From assembly GCA_049522195.1 (NCBI GenBank), contig JBEKOB010000027.1, forward strand, positions 1-53,857: a DNA stretch of 53,857 nucleotides, given 5' to 3'. Source of the DNA: UBA9647 sp049522195 (GTDB lineage: Bacteria; Bacteroidota; Ignavibacteria; UBA10030). The notes under the pieces are model-generated. The model ran no database searches and was not told where the DNA came from. It saw only the letters and a program-made list of their open reading frames with translations. Made by a program: the position numbers and the translations under genes. This document shows positions 6,376 to 15,155 of the stretch, piece by piece. Each line of letters starts with the position of its first letter. Position 1 is the stretch's first letter.

Positions 6376-8883
6376 ATGAAAGCTGTGATCATGGCGGGTG
6401 GCTTTGGAACCCGCCTCAGGCCGCTTACCTGCAACATCCCTAAGCCAATGGTTCCGATGCTCAACAGACCGATGATGGAGCACATCGTCGACCTGTTGAA
6501 ACGACATGCTATGACCGATTTGATCGCGACCCTGTATTATCAGCCCGATGTGATTTCGGGCTACTTCGATGACGGGCATCGGTTCGGAATTTCGATGCAA
6601 TACCTGAGGGCCGAGGCAGATTTCGGTACTGCCGGAAGTGTCCGAAATGCGAAGAGCTTCCTGGATCAGCGGTTTCTCATTATTAGCGGAGACGTATTTA
6701 CCGACTTCGACCTTACCGCTGCCATTCGCTTCCATGAGGCAAAGAAGGCCAAAGCTACGCTCATTCTCACGCATGCCTCCAACCCCCTGCAGTACGGAGT
6801 TGTCCTCACACATGATGACGGAAAGATATCTCGCTTCCTTGAAAAGCCCTCCTGGGGAGAGGTCTTCAGCGATACGATCAACACCGGCATTTATATACTC
6901 GAGCCGGAAGTGCTTGACCTCATCCCACCCAAGGAAGAATTTGATTTCAGCAAAAACCTATTCCCCATCCTGCTCGAACAGGATATGGGCCTTTACGGAT
7001 ACGTTGCCGAAGGATACTGGAGAGATGTCGGGAATCTGAACGAATATCAGGACGCCCACTCCGATGCGCTACGCGGTCTCGTGAAAGTATCTATCCCGGG
7101 TGAGAAACGGGGAAATGTTTATGCCGGCCCGAATAGCCGCATCGACGCAGATCCTAAGAACCTCACCGGAATGGTCATCGTCGGGAAGAACACCCACATC
7201 CACGATAATGTCAGCATCGCGAACTCAGTGATCGGAGATGATTGCGAAATACAGTCTGGAAGCATCATTCGCAATTGTGTCATCTGGAACGGGACCAAAG
7301 TTGGAACCAATGTTGAAATTTCGACAGCTGTAATCGGTACGGGATGCACGATTGGGGATGATGTCGTTATCTCCGAAAACGTGTTTATGAGCGATCGGTG
7401 CACAGTCGGAAGACGCAGTCGTCTGTCTGCCAATATCAAATTGTGGCCCGATAAGATCGTGGAGGAAGGTGCTGTCGTAACACGAAGCCTGGTGTGGGAA
7501 GATCGATGGCTCCGGGAACTGTTCCGTGAAGCCAGAGTCTCGGGCGTATCCAACGTGGAGATGAATCCGGAATTCGCAGCTAAACTGGGGGCCGCATTTG
7601 GGGCTTTGGTCGGTTCCGGTTCGACGGTCGTCACAAGCCGTGATTCCGACAACGTGTCCCGCATGATCAACCGCGCATTTATGACAGGCCTGATGTCTTC
7701 CGGTGTCCACTGCGCTGATCTCCGGGCGACATCCATTCCGATTGTGCGTCACGAGCTTCGGAGTGCCACCGAGCGGGGCGGGATTCATGTCAGGAAATCT
7801 CCTCACGACAAGAACCTCACCGACATCATTTTCTTCGACGCAGACGGGAAAGACCTCCCGGCAGGAAAATCGAAATCAGTCGAACGATTATTCTTCGGTG
7901 AAGACTTCACCCGCTCGAGCCACGATGCGGTCGGTATGATCAAGTTCCCTGAACGATCGACCGAGAGCTACATTGAACGGGCCTATGCAGCTTTGAACGT
8001 CCAGGCGATCCGCTCCGGCGGCATCAAGCTCGTCATCGACTACTCGAACGGCATCGCTTCCACCATCTTCCCGAACATTCTTGGAAACCTCAATGTGCAG
8101 GCTGTCTCGCTGAACGCGTATCTCGACAGCCAGAAGCTGACGCGGACCAAGGAGCTGACAGAACAATCCGTCCAACAGCTGTCGCACGTAGTGACGTCGC
8201 TGCAGTATGACGTCGGGTGCATGCTTGATCCCGGCGCGGAGAAAATGACCGTCGTTGACGAACGCGGCCACGCGATTGATAACGACCGCCTGTTGACGCT
8301 GATGACTAAGCTGGTCATCCTCGCACATCCCGACATCAAGAAGATAGCCGTCCCGATCTCCGCATCTGCTGAGGTGGACATGCTCGCCGAGGAGTTCGGA
8401 CTCACCGTGGTCAAGACACGTGACAGCCATCTAGCTCTCATGGAAGCCGCGGCCAACAAACAGATCAGGTTTGTAGGCGGGACCAAAGGAGGGTTTGTTT
8501 TCAATGAATTCCTGTTCGCTTCCGATGGTATGTACTCGGTAGCGAAGTTGCTTGAGTGTCTCTCGATCTCCAAGAAACGCCTTGGTCAGCTCGACAGCGA
8601 GACTCCCCGGTTACATATGGTGAAGCGTGCTGTCCCATGCGAATGGAATCTCAAGGGAAAAGTTATGCGCTATTTGATGAAGGACACGGAACGTCTGCCT
8701 CGCGAATTGATAGACGGCGTGAAGGTGTTTCCGCGGCCCGGCGAGCGGCTCACGTCGATGTTGCTGATTCCCGACCGCACCAGACCTGTATTCCACATCA
8801 ACGCTGAATCAGCCGATGCGTCGATGGCCCAGCAATTGGCCAACGAATACGAGGTAAAGCTGCATGTATGGATGAATACGTAG
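6376..8883 (+). CDS. Sugar-phosphate nucleotidyltransferase / phosphohexomutase-like fusion
   Basis: The 835-residue protein joins three parts. Residues 1-235 are a nucleotidyltransferase domain with the signature MAGGFGTRLRPLT, then IPKPM, ISGDVFTDFD and EKPSWGEV, as in mannose-1-phosphate guanylyltransferases. Residues about 250-370 are hexapeptide repeats of a left-handed beta helix. Residues about 385-835 resemble phosphoglucomutase/phosphomannomutase. In that last part the active loop, normally TASHNP, reads RKSPHD, and the metal loop, normally DGDADR, reads DPGAEK, so mutase activity is doubtful. It probably makes GDP-mannose or a similar nucleotide sugar. ptsN follows 41 bp downstream. 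Confidence 0.88.
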   Translation: MKAVIMAGGFGTRLRPLTCNIPKPMVPMLNRPMMEHIVDLLKRHAMTDLIATLYYQPDVISGYFDDGHRFGISMQYLRAEADFGTAGSVRNAKSFLDQRFLIISGDVFTDFDLTAAIRFHEAKKAKATLILTHASNPLQYGVVLTHDDGKISRFLEKPSWGEVFSDTINTGIYILEPEVLDLIPPKEEFDFSKNLFPILLEQDMGLYGYVAEGYWRDVGNLNEYQDAHSDALRGLVKVSIPGEKRGNVYAGPNSRIDADPKNLTGMVIVGKNTHIHDNVSIANSVIGDDCEIQSGSIIRNCVIWNGTKVGTNVEISTAVIGTGCTIGDDVVISENVFMSDRCTVGRRSRLSANIKLWPDKIVEEGAVVTRSLVWEDRWLRELFREARVSGVSNVEMNPEFAAKLGAAFGALVGSGSTVVTSRDSDNVSRMINRAFMTGLMSSGVHCADLRATSIPIVRHELRSATERGGIHVRKSPHDKNLTDIIFFDADGKDLPAGKSKSVERLFFGEDFTRSSHDAVGMIKFPERSTESYIERAYAALNVQAIRSGGIKLVIDYSNGIASTIFPNILGNLNVQAVSLNAYLDSQKLTRTKELTEQSVQQLSHVVTSLQYDVGCMLDPGAEKMTVVDERGHAIDNDRLLTLMTKLVILAHPDIKKIAVPISASAEVDMLAEEFGLTVVKTRDSHLALMEAAANKQIRFVGGTKGGFVFNEFLFASDGMYSVAKLLECLSISKKRLGQLDSETPRLHMVKRAVPCEWNLKGKVMRYLMKDTERLPRELIDGVKVFPRPGERLTSMLLIPDRTRPVFHINAESADASMAQQLANEYEVKLHVWMNT

Positions 8884-8924
8884 ATTTCTAGATCACGAGT
8901 GTACCAGGTTTTCAGGAGTAACGA

Positions 8925-9395
8925 ATGCGTATTGTTGACCTACTGAATGAAAAAGTTGTCCGAACGAATCTCGCTGGCACGACCAAGAACGACATCATTA
9001 ACGCTATCATCGATGTAGCAGCGACCCAGGAACGCGTCCTCGACAAGGAAAAAGTGCGCGAAGCAATCTTCGACAGGGAGAAAATAATGTCTACCGGTGT
9101 CGGTGCGGGGTTTGCCATTCCGCACGCCAAATCAGATGCCGTGAGCGATATTGTCGCCGCCTTTGCCGTAACCGCGCAACCCATCGACTATCAATCGCTC
9201 GACGACCAGCCGGTCAGGATTGTCTTCCTCCTCGTCGGCCGCGAGAATATGGTCGGGCCGCATATCAAGTTGCTGAGCAGAATTTCCCGCCTCATGAACA
9301 ACGAAGACTTCCGCAAACGCCTCCTCGAGGCCCCAACTCCGAAAGACATTCTTGAGATCTTCCGCCAGGAAGAGGTTACACACTTTGAAGCGTAG
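8925..9395 (+). CDS. ptsN: PTS EIIA-like protein, PtsN/fructose family
   Basis: The 156-residue protein is an EIIA domain of the nitrogen/fructose type. The phosphorylated histidine is His67 in GFAIPHAKSD, and the surrounding motifs STGVGAGFAIPHA and VRIVFLLVGRE match the family. Such proteins take phosphate from HPr-like carriers and regulate transport or metabolism. No EIIB, EIIC or HPr gene is adjacent, so a regulatory role is more likely than sugar uptake. AGGAG lies 6 nt before the ATG. It sits between the nucleotidyltransferase fusion and hisS. Confidence 0.9.
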   Translation: MRIVDLLNEKVVRTNLAGTTKNDIINAIIDVAATQERVLDKEKVREAIFDREKIMSTGVGAGFAIPHAKSDAVSDIVAAFAVTAQPIDYQSLDDQPVRIVFLLVGRENMVGPHIKLLSRISRLMNNEDFRKRLLEAPTPKDILEIFRQEEVTHFEA

Positions 9396-9442
9396 TCGTC
9401 GCTGCCTGCTTCCGACCGCCAGACGCGAGTGCTTTGCAGGAA

Positions 9443-10765
9443 ATGGCCAGTCGGGAGCCCGAAGTGGTGAAGGGGAAATATCAAGAACCGACTAATGGAA
9501 CGGACACGCTATTGAAATTCAAATCGATCAGGGGAACAAAGGACGTTCTCCCAGGGGAAGTGGAACAATGGCAGTACGTCGAAGAGACAATTCGACGTGT
9601 GATGGGGGCGTTCAATTACCGAGAGATCCGGACGCCCGTGTTTGAGCAGACCGGATTGTTTGCTCGCAGCATCGGCGAATTGACTGACATTGTTAGCAAG
9701 GAAATGTACACATTCAAGGACCGGAGCGACGACAGCCTGACGCTCAGGCCCGAGGGCACGGCTTCGGCGCTCCGTGCGTACATTCAGAACAACCTCGGCG
9801 AGCAAACGCCTCTGACGAAATTGTACTACATCGGACCGATGTTCCGACAGGAGCGTCCGCAGGCAGGACGCTTGCGGCAGTTCCACCAGTTCGGGGCAGA
9901 GGCTCTCGGAAGCTCCTCTCCCCAGCTTGATGCAGAGATGATGCTCCTCGCCCTGACGGTGTACCGGGAACTGGGAATCCAGGAATTCTTGCCGAAAATA
10001 AACTCTGTCGGGTGCGAACGATGCCGGCCGCCGTACAAACAGAAGCTCCTTGAAGCACTTCAGGCCGTCCGAAGCAAGTTGTCCCCCGAAAGCCAGGCGC
10101 GGGTCGATCAAAACCCGCTGCGTGTGCTCGACTCGAAAGACGAGAACGATCAGGCGCTAACCCGCGACGTACCGCTGATGAAGGATCATCTCTGTCCGGA
10201 ATGCAGTCAGCATTTTGCCGAGGTCCAGGCCTTGCTTCAGGCGACCTCAACTCCGTTTACCATCGATGGCAGACTCGTACGAGGTCTCGACTACTACACG
10301 AAAACGGCGTTCGAGATTACAAGCACGGCATTGGGTTCGCAAGACGCTCTTGCAGGGGGAGGACGGTACGATCTTCTGGTCGAAGAGCTCGGCGGGAAAC
10401 AGACACCCGGCGTTGGATTCGCCGCAGGCATCGAACGACTTCTGATGGTCCTCTCGAAAGTTGGACCCCAGAGAACGATCGATTTGCGCCCGGTTCTTTT
10501 CATCGTGACCATTGACGAAGAGGCAAGGCGATGGGCGTTTGCAAAGACCCATGATCTGCGCGCAAGAGGAATTCGGGTCGAAGTCGATTATCTGGGACGA
10601 AGCGTGAAAGCCCAGATGCGCGAAGCGAACCGGCAGCAGGCACTCTACACTCTCGTGATCGGTGGGACTGAACTTCAGTCCCGTTCTGCCAGACTGAAAA
10701 ATATGCTGAGCGGCGATGAAACTGCAGTCAATATCGACGAGATTGAGTCCGCACTCCAACACTGA
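9443..10765 (+). CDS. hisS: Histidyl-tRNA synthetase
   Basis: HisRS charges tRNA-His with histidine. Class II motifs are clear: motif 2 in MFRQERPQAGRLRQFHQFG, the histidine-binding LVRGLDYYTKTAFEI, and motif 3 in GFAAGIERLLMVL, followed by a C-terminal anticodon-binding domain. The start is uncertain. ATG 9443 is given, but TTG 9434 and TTG 9512 are in frame, and the last would give MKFKSIRGTKDVLP, closest to the usual N-terminus; none has a strong Shine-Dalgarno. The stop overlaps the next start (TGATG), so the two are probably coupled. Confidence 0.95.
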   Translation: MASREPEVVKGKYQEPTNGTDTLLKFKSIRGTKDVLPGEVEQWQYVEETIRRVMGAFNYREIRTPVFEQTGLFARSIGELTDIVSKEMYTFKDRSDDSLTLRPEGTASALRAYIQNNLGEQTPLTKLYYIGPMFRQERPQAGRLRQFHQFGAEALGSSSPQLDAEMMLLALTVYRELGIQEFLPKINSVGCERCRPPYKQKLLEALQAVRSKLSPESQARVDQNPLRVLDSKDENDQALTRDVPLMKDHLCPECSQHFAEVQALLQATSTPFTIDGRLVRGLDYYTKTAFEITSTALGSQDALAGGGRYDLLVEELGGKQTPGVGFAAGIERLLMVLSKVGPQRTIDLRPVLFIVTIDEEARRWAFAKTHDLRARGIRVEVDYLGRSVKAQMREANRQQALYTLVIGGTELQSRSARLKNMLSGDETAVNIDEIESALQH

Positions 10766-11169
10766 TGCCACGAAGAAAAAAACACCGCGAGCCGGAGTAT
10801 TCCCTCCACGTCTTTCATCATCTTGATGAGCGTATCCGCAAGGTTCTGCAGGTCTTCCTGGTGCAGACAGTCAAAGAGTTCACCAGCTTCAACTATGAAA
10901 TTCTTCTCGATGTCGCAATCCTGGACCGAACGATTCAAATGAAGATTCTTGGATTGCGGACCACCCCATTGATCATGCCCGGGGTCGGTCCGGCGCGGGG
11001 GCGGCGGGATTTCACAGATCTGCGCGGCCTGTACCATTTGAACGTCATCAAGCTGAATGGTGAGACGAACGAATTTCAGGTCGACCTGACGCCATCGAAC
11101 ATTTCCATCACCGGAACTCCGACTTCCCCTTTTATTACAGTTTCCAACAAGCCGGTGGCTCTCCAATGA
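10765..11169 (+). CDS. Unknown 134-residue protein between hisS and lgt
   Basis: I do not recognise this protein. It has a basic N-terminus (MPRRKKHREPEYSLHVFHH), a helical segment (ERIRKVLQVFLVQTVKEF), and a C-terminal half that looks beta-rich, ending in ITGTPTSPFITVSNKPVAL. There is no signal peptide, membrane segment or cysteine motif. Its ATG overlaps the hisS stop by one base (TGATG), which argues that it is translated with HisRS. The strand and reading frame are supported by this overlap and by the lack of a better ORF on either strand. Confidence 0.7.
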   Translation: MPRRKKHREPEYSLHVFHHLDERIRKVLQVFLVQTVKEFTSFNYEILLDVAILDRTIQMKILGLRTTPLIMPGVGPARGRRDFTDLRGLYHLNVIKLNGETNEFQVDLTPSNISITGTPTSPFITVSNKPVALQ

Positions 11170-11207
11170 CCCCGGAATATTCTCGTTTACAACGCGACCG
11201 CTGAGCT

Positions 11208-12032
11208 ATGTGCCCACGTCTTCTGCAAATAGGTCCCTTCACTATCTACGGCTACGGCCTGATGCTTGCAATCGGCTTCATTGTCGGAAGCTACCTGATC
11301 ACATACGACATGAAGCGGCGAGGCATGGATCCGAACCTGGGAAACACAATCACACTGATCGCTCTGGTCGCAGGCGTGGCCGGTTCCAAGATTCTTTTCT
11401 TGTTTGAGAATTGGAGCTATTTTGTCGAAGATCCAATTGGGATGGCCTTCTCGGCGAGCGGTCTGACGTTCTACGGCGGATTTCTGCTGGCAACGCTCGC
11501 AATTTACCTCTATCTCAGAAAGCGCGGCATTCGGTTTCTTCTCGCTACGGATGCGATCGCCCCTGGCCTCTTGATTGCATACGGCATTGCCCGCATCGGC
11601 TGCCAGCTCGCCGGCGACGGAGACTACGGCTTCCCGACCACACTTCCGTGGGGGACGGACTACTCCAAAGGAACCTATCCCCCTTCAATAGCATTTCGAA
11701 ACATCCCCGAGATCGCGAACAGATACCCCGGAGGCGTCGTGCCAGACAATACGCTCTGCCATCCGACACCGGTGTATGAGTTCCTCATTTGTGGAATTCT
11801 CTTCTGGATCCTGTGGCGCCTCCGGACGAAGCTGCGCCCTGATGGCAAGCTCTTCATGCTGTATCTCATCTTTGCCGGATTGGAGCGGTTCTCGATCGAG
11901 TTCATTCGTGTCAATCCGCGCTCCTCTCTCGGACTTTCCGAAGCTCAATTCATTGCGCTGGCCCTCGTCCTCACGGGACTGATTGGGTGGTATTCTCTTT
12001 CCGCGAATCAAGATCGGCGTCGTGCGGCATGA
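11208..12032 (+). CDS. lgt: Prolipoprotein diacylglyceryl transferase
   Basis: Lgt transfers diacylglycerol from phosphatidylglycerol to the lipobox cysteine of prolipoproteins, the first step of lipoprotein maturation in the cytoplasmic membrane. The 274-residue protein has about seven membrane segments and starts with FTIYGYGLMLAIGF, the conserved Tyr-containing first helix. The family signature appears as GIARIGCQLAGDGDYG, and CHPTPVYEFL near the C-terminus is also conserved. The start is ATG 11208 with only a weak upstream GAG. It lies 38 bp after the unknown 134-residue gene and 34 bp before rlmB. Confidence 0.96.
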   Translation: MCPRLLQIGPFTIYGYGLMLAIGFIVGSYLITYDMKRRGMDPNLGNTITLIALVAGVAGSKILFLFENWSYFVEDPIGMAFSASGLTFYGGFLLATLAIYLYLRKRGIRFLLATDAIAPGLLIAYGIARIGCQLAGDGDYGFPTTLPWGTDYSKGTYPPSIAFRNIPEIANRYPGGVVPDNTLCHPTPVYEFLICGILFWILWRLRTKLRPDGKLFMLYLIFAGLERFSIEFIRVNPRSSLGLSEAQFIALALVLTGLIGWYSLSANQDRRRAA

Positions 12033-12066
12033 CTCGTGTTCGGACACTAACATCAACGAGGCAACC

Positions 12067-12825
12067 GTGGAGAACCTGATCGCAGGCAGAAAACCGGTGC
12101 TCGAAGCGCTCCGATCGGATACGCCTCTCGAGAAGATCTATGTCCTGTTCGGGACACACGGCGGCGTGATCCAATCAATTCACCAGCTCGCCAAACGCAG
12201 AGGAGTGCCAGTCAAGGAAATCGACCGGCAGCGGTTTCTCGAGATTTGCCCCGATGTGAACACACAGGGAGTTGTTGCCGTTTCATCGACAAAGGCGTAT
12301 GTGGAAATCGATGACCTGCTCAAGCTCGCTGCCGACAAAGGAGAAACACCATTTCTCCTCATCCTCGATGAGATCGAGGATCCCCACAATCTCGGTGCAT
12401 TGATGCGGACCGGCGAATGTGCGGGCATTCATGGGGTGATCATCCCGCGGCATCATTCAGCATCTTTGAACGAAACTGTTGTAAAGAGTTCTGCCGGTGC
12501 CTCGATACATCTGCCGGTGGCAAAAGTCACCAACATTGCGGTGACGCTTGATGAACTGCGCGAGCACGGCGTGTGGATTGTCGGAACCGATATGACGGCG
12601 ACGCGCACGTACGATGAGCATGACTACACCGGACCTCTTGCGATCGTCGTCGGGAATGAAGGGAAGGGGATCAGGAGACTCGTGAAGGAGAAATGCGATT
12701 TTATTGTGAAGATACCGATGTACGGGAAGATCGAATCACTGAACGCGTCCGTCGCCGGCGCGCTCATCCTCTTTGAGGCTGCAAGAAAAAGACATAATCA
12801 ACAGCCTACACGTGGCAACGGCTAA
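12067..12825 (+). CDS. rlmB: 23S rRNA 2'-O-methyltransferase of the TrmH/RlmB family
   Basis: The 252-residue SpoU-family enzyme has an N-terminal substrate-binding domain (IAGRKPVLEALRS) and a C-terminal SPOUT knot with the three family motifs: LILDEIEDPHNLGALMRT, IVVGNEGKGIRRL and IPMYGKIESLNASVAGA. These match RlmB, which methylates a guanosine of 23S rRNA, although a tRNA target cannot be excluded. A longer ORF from 11983 would overlap lgt. GTG 12067 is preferred because GAGG lies 6 nt upstream and the protein then begins at the conserved segment. It is the last gene of the plus-strand run. Confidence 0.92.
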   Translation: MENLIAGRKPVLEALRSDTPLEKIYVLFGTHGGVIQSIHQLAKRRGVPVKEIDRQRFLEICPDVNTQGVVAVSSTKAYVEIDDLLKLAADKGETPFLLILDEIEDPHNLGALMRTGECAGIHGVIIPRHHSASLNETVVKSSAGASIHLPVAKVTNIAVTLDELREHGVWIVGTDMTATRTYDEHDYTGPLAIVVGNEGKGIRRLVKEKCDFIVKIPMYGKIESLNASVAGALILFEAARKRHNQQPTRGNG

Positions 12826-12869
12826 GACTGCAGACCGGCGGTAGATTCCGCAGTTTGTGTACGTCCAAC

Positions 12870-12995
12870 TTACGGCTTGTTGTTCCGCACGTCTCTTCTT
12901 TTGGCCAACCGACCCGTCTCAGGACTCACCGATTTCCGAAGATCTTTCAGTTGAGAGACATACTTCTGCACACTCTCCCGCGGTTTCACGATCAT
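12870..12995 (-). CDS. Possible 41-residue basic protein downstream of an NtrC-type gene
   Basis: A short ORF begins with ATG 10 nt after the stop of the NtrC-type gene and reads MIVKPRESVQKYVSQLKDLR, then continues basic to a TAA. It is rich in Lys and Arg, with a possible amphipathic helix. AGAAG precedes the ATG, which is a weak ribosome-binding site. It lies in the gap between two convergent genes that would otherwise be empty. I do not recognise it, and chance is possible. Confidence 0.35.
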   Translation of the reverse strand: MIVKPRESVQKYVSQLKDLRKSVSPETGRLAKRRDVRNNKP

Positions 12996-13005
12996 CTTCT
13001 GTCTA

Positions 13006-14382
13006 TTACTGATCCCCTTCATCGGGATTTTCTTCCTTCATCAGTCCGTAGCGTTTCATTTTGGTGTAGAGATGGCTGCGCTGGATATCGAGGGATTCTG
13101 CGGTCCTTGAAATATTCCACTTGTGCAGATCGAGTTGACGCCGGATGAAGGCTGCCTCGGCTCGTTCCTTAAACTCCTGAAACGTCCCTCCCTGTGCGAG
13201 GATATCCTCAAATTCCCCGCGTCCCCCCTGGACTCCAGTCTCGAGCAAAGAGATGTCGATACTGGTGCCCTGCGACAGGATGACAAGTCGTTCGACGGTA
13301 TTGCGCAGTTCCCGGACGTTGCCCCGCCATTCCAGCAACGAGAGTCGCCTGAGTGCTTCCTCCGATGCGGTCTTGAGTGCCATTCCGTTCCGGGTGCAGA
13401 CATCATCGATAAACGATTTCACGAGAATCGGAATATCATCCCGGCGCTCGCGCAACGGAGGCACGTGAACTGGGATCACCCTGAGCCGATGGTACAGGTC
13501 GTCGCGAAAATTCCCTTTCTTGATTTCCTCATCAAGATTCTTGTTTGTCGCAGCGATGACGCGCACGTCAACAGTGATCAGTTTCGTTCCACCGACCCGC
13601 TCAATCTTCCCCTCCTCAAGTGCGCGGAGGACTTTGGCCTGTGCACGGAAACTCATGTCACCAATCTCGTCCAGGAACAACGTTCCGCCGTCCGCCTGCT
13701 CGAACTTGCCTATCCGCTGGGATGTTGCACCAGTGAACGATCCCTTTTCATGCCCGAACAATTCCGACTCGATCAGCTCCGAAGGTATCGCAGCGCAGTT
13801 GACCTCGACGAACGGTTTCGATGAACGCTTGCTAAGACGCTGGAGGGCACGTGCAACGAGCTCCTTGCCGGTGCCATTCTCGCCCGTAATCAAAACGCGG
13901 ACATCGGTCGGTGCGACACGTTCAATGATAGCAAGGATATCCTTGATCTTCGCGCTCTCTCCGAGTATCTGCCACTTCCCTTCGACCGATTCCCGAAGTT
14001 GACGGTACTCTTCCGAGATCTTGGCCTGGTGCAACGCATTACGGACTGTGACAAGGAGTTTGTCCCTGTCGAGAGGTTTCGGGAGAAAATCGAACGCGCC
14101 GAGCTTCGTAGCCTCGACGGCGGTCTCGATCGTCCCATGTCCCGAAATCATGATGACGGGAAGCTCTGCCCTCTTCTCGCGAACGCGTTGGAGCACTTCC
14201 AGCCCGTCCATTCCTGCCATCTTGACATCGAGGAGGATCAAGTCGATCGGCGTCGCCGCGAGCTGGCGCAGTGCTTCCTGCCCGTTTTCCGCGAAGAGGA
14301 CCTCGTACGATTCAAACTCGAGAACCATCTTCAGCGAATCGCGGATACTTTTGTCATCATCAACCACAAGGATCGTTTTCAT
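13006..14382 (-). CDS. NtrC-family response regulator (REC, AAA+, Fis-type HTH), GSFTGA loop
   Basis: This sigma-54-dependent activator has a receiver domain with phospho-acceptor Asp52 in LILLDVKMAGMDG, an AAA+ domain with Walker A GENGTGKE and Walker B GGTLFLDEIGD, and a Fis-type helix-turn-helix (NISRTAESLDIQRSHLYTKM) at the C-terminus. The loop that contacts sigma-54 reads GSFTGA, a mild variant of GAFTGA. ATG 14382 is preferred over a GTG nine bases upstream because the receiver then starts at MKTILVVDDD. GAAGAG lies inside the end of the preceding gene. No partner kinase is adjacent, so its signal is unknown. Confidence 0.92.
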   Translation of the reverse strand: MKTILVVDDDKSIRDSLKMVLEFESYEVLFAENGQEALRQLAATPIDLILLDVKMAGMDGLEVLQRVREKRAELPVIMISGHGTIETAVEATKLGAFDFLPKPLDRDKLLVTVRNALHQAKISEEYRQLRESVEGKWQILGESAKIKDILAIIERVAPTDVRVLITGENGTGKELVARALQRLSKRSSKPFVEVNCAAIPSELIESELFGHEKGSFTGATSQRIGKFEQADGGTLFLDEIGDMSFRAQAKVLRALEEGKIERVGGTKLITVDVRVIAATNKNLDEEIKKGNFRDDLYHRLRVIPVHVPPLRERRDDIPILVKSFIDDVCTRNGMALKTASEEALRRLSLLEWRGNVRELRNTVERLVILSQGTSIDISLLETGVQGGRGEFEDILAQGGTFQEFKERAEAAFIRRQLDLHKWNISRTAESLDIQRSHLYTKMKRYGLMKEENPDEGDQ

Positions 14383-14390
14383 GGTGCACA

Positions 14391-15110
14391 CTACTCTTCA
14401 AATGGAAGATTGAAATAATCCGACGGGAGGAGGGTATTGACCGTCAGGAGATCGTGACCGAACTGCTCACCGTGCCTGTTCGCTCGTCGGTCGCGTGGAT
14501 CATCAACACCACCGACGACGAATTGCGCTTCCCCCCATTCAACGAAATTGCCGCCGGTCCGTGCGAGGTCACGTGACTCGGAGGCATAGGATATATACGC
14601 CGACGCGAAAAAATGCTGCAACTTGTCCCTGTCACCTTCCCGGGGGGTATCTGCATAGAGACGCGAGGGGAGATTGCGAAAACGGACATTAAACATGCTG
14701 TCTGCCTCGAAGGTAAGAGGCACACTAATCGGACCGATAATAGGGATTCTGAAATCCACGTCGCGATGCTCAAGAGTCCCCATCAGGGAGAGAAACAAGG
14801 CGCGGGCGAGATTGTGATCAGCAATTCTGAGCGCCCTCAGGTAGATTGCGTCAACCGCACGCGCATCACCGCAGCGCTTCATCAGGATTCCGAAACGCTC
14901 GTCTCGGACATACGCTCGGATCTGTCGCGTCTCCTTGATGAGATCGGGAGTGAACGCATTGCCAATGAACTTGAACAGCGAGAAGGACTCCTTCTCTCCC
15001 GGTTCATAGTCCCAGGCGAGGCCATCGGGGCCCGGCTTGCCGTCACACTGGGCTATCGAAATCCCGTGTGATATCAGGAGCAGAAAACCGATTGCAAACA
15101 GACTCTTCAT
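14391..15110 (-). CDS. Secreted protein of unknown function
   Basis: The 239-residue protein starts with a signal peptide (MKSLFAIGFLLLISHGISIA, then QC), so it is exported, and Cys at about residue 22 might even be lipidated. The mature part includes DKLQHFFASAYISYASES and later GGVDDPRDRRANRHGEQFG, a His/Asp/Asn-rich pattern resembling DUF2279/YfiM-like outer proteins, but the match is by eye and weak. It is the eleventh gene of the long minus-strand run; its stop lies 8 bp before the NtrC-type ATG. The function is not known. Confidence 0.75.
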   Translation of the reverse strand: MKSLFAIGFLLLISHGISIAQCDGKPGPDGLAWDYEPGEKESFSLFKFIGNAFTPDLIKETRQIRAYVRDERFGILMKRCGDARAVDAIYLRALRIADHNLARALFLSLMGTLEHRDVDFRIPIIGPISVPLTFEADSMFNVRFRNLPSRLYADTPREGDRDKLQHFFASAYISYASESRDLARTGGNFVEWGEAQFVVGGVDDPRDRRANRHGEQFGHDLLTVNTLLPSDYFNLPFEE

Positions 15111-15155
15111 TGAACTGCCAGAACTTCAAAACGTCCGACGCCCTGCAAAACGCTC

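Noticed and set aside
7119..7806. Two minus-strand frames of about 200 codons within the nucleotidyltransferase fusion
   Set aside because: Both are antisense shadows; the plus-strand frame is continuous and has hexapeptide repeats through this region.
12838..12890. CTGCAG...GCAGTT hairpin after rlmB
   Set aside because: The stem is short and no T-run follows on either strand, so it was not called a terminator.
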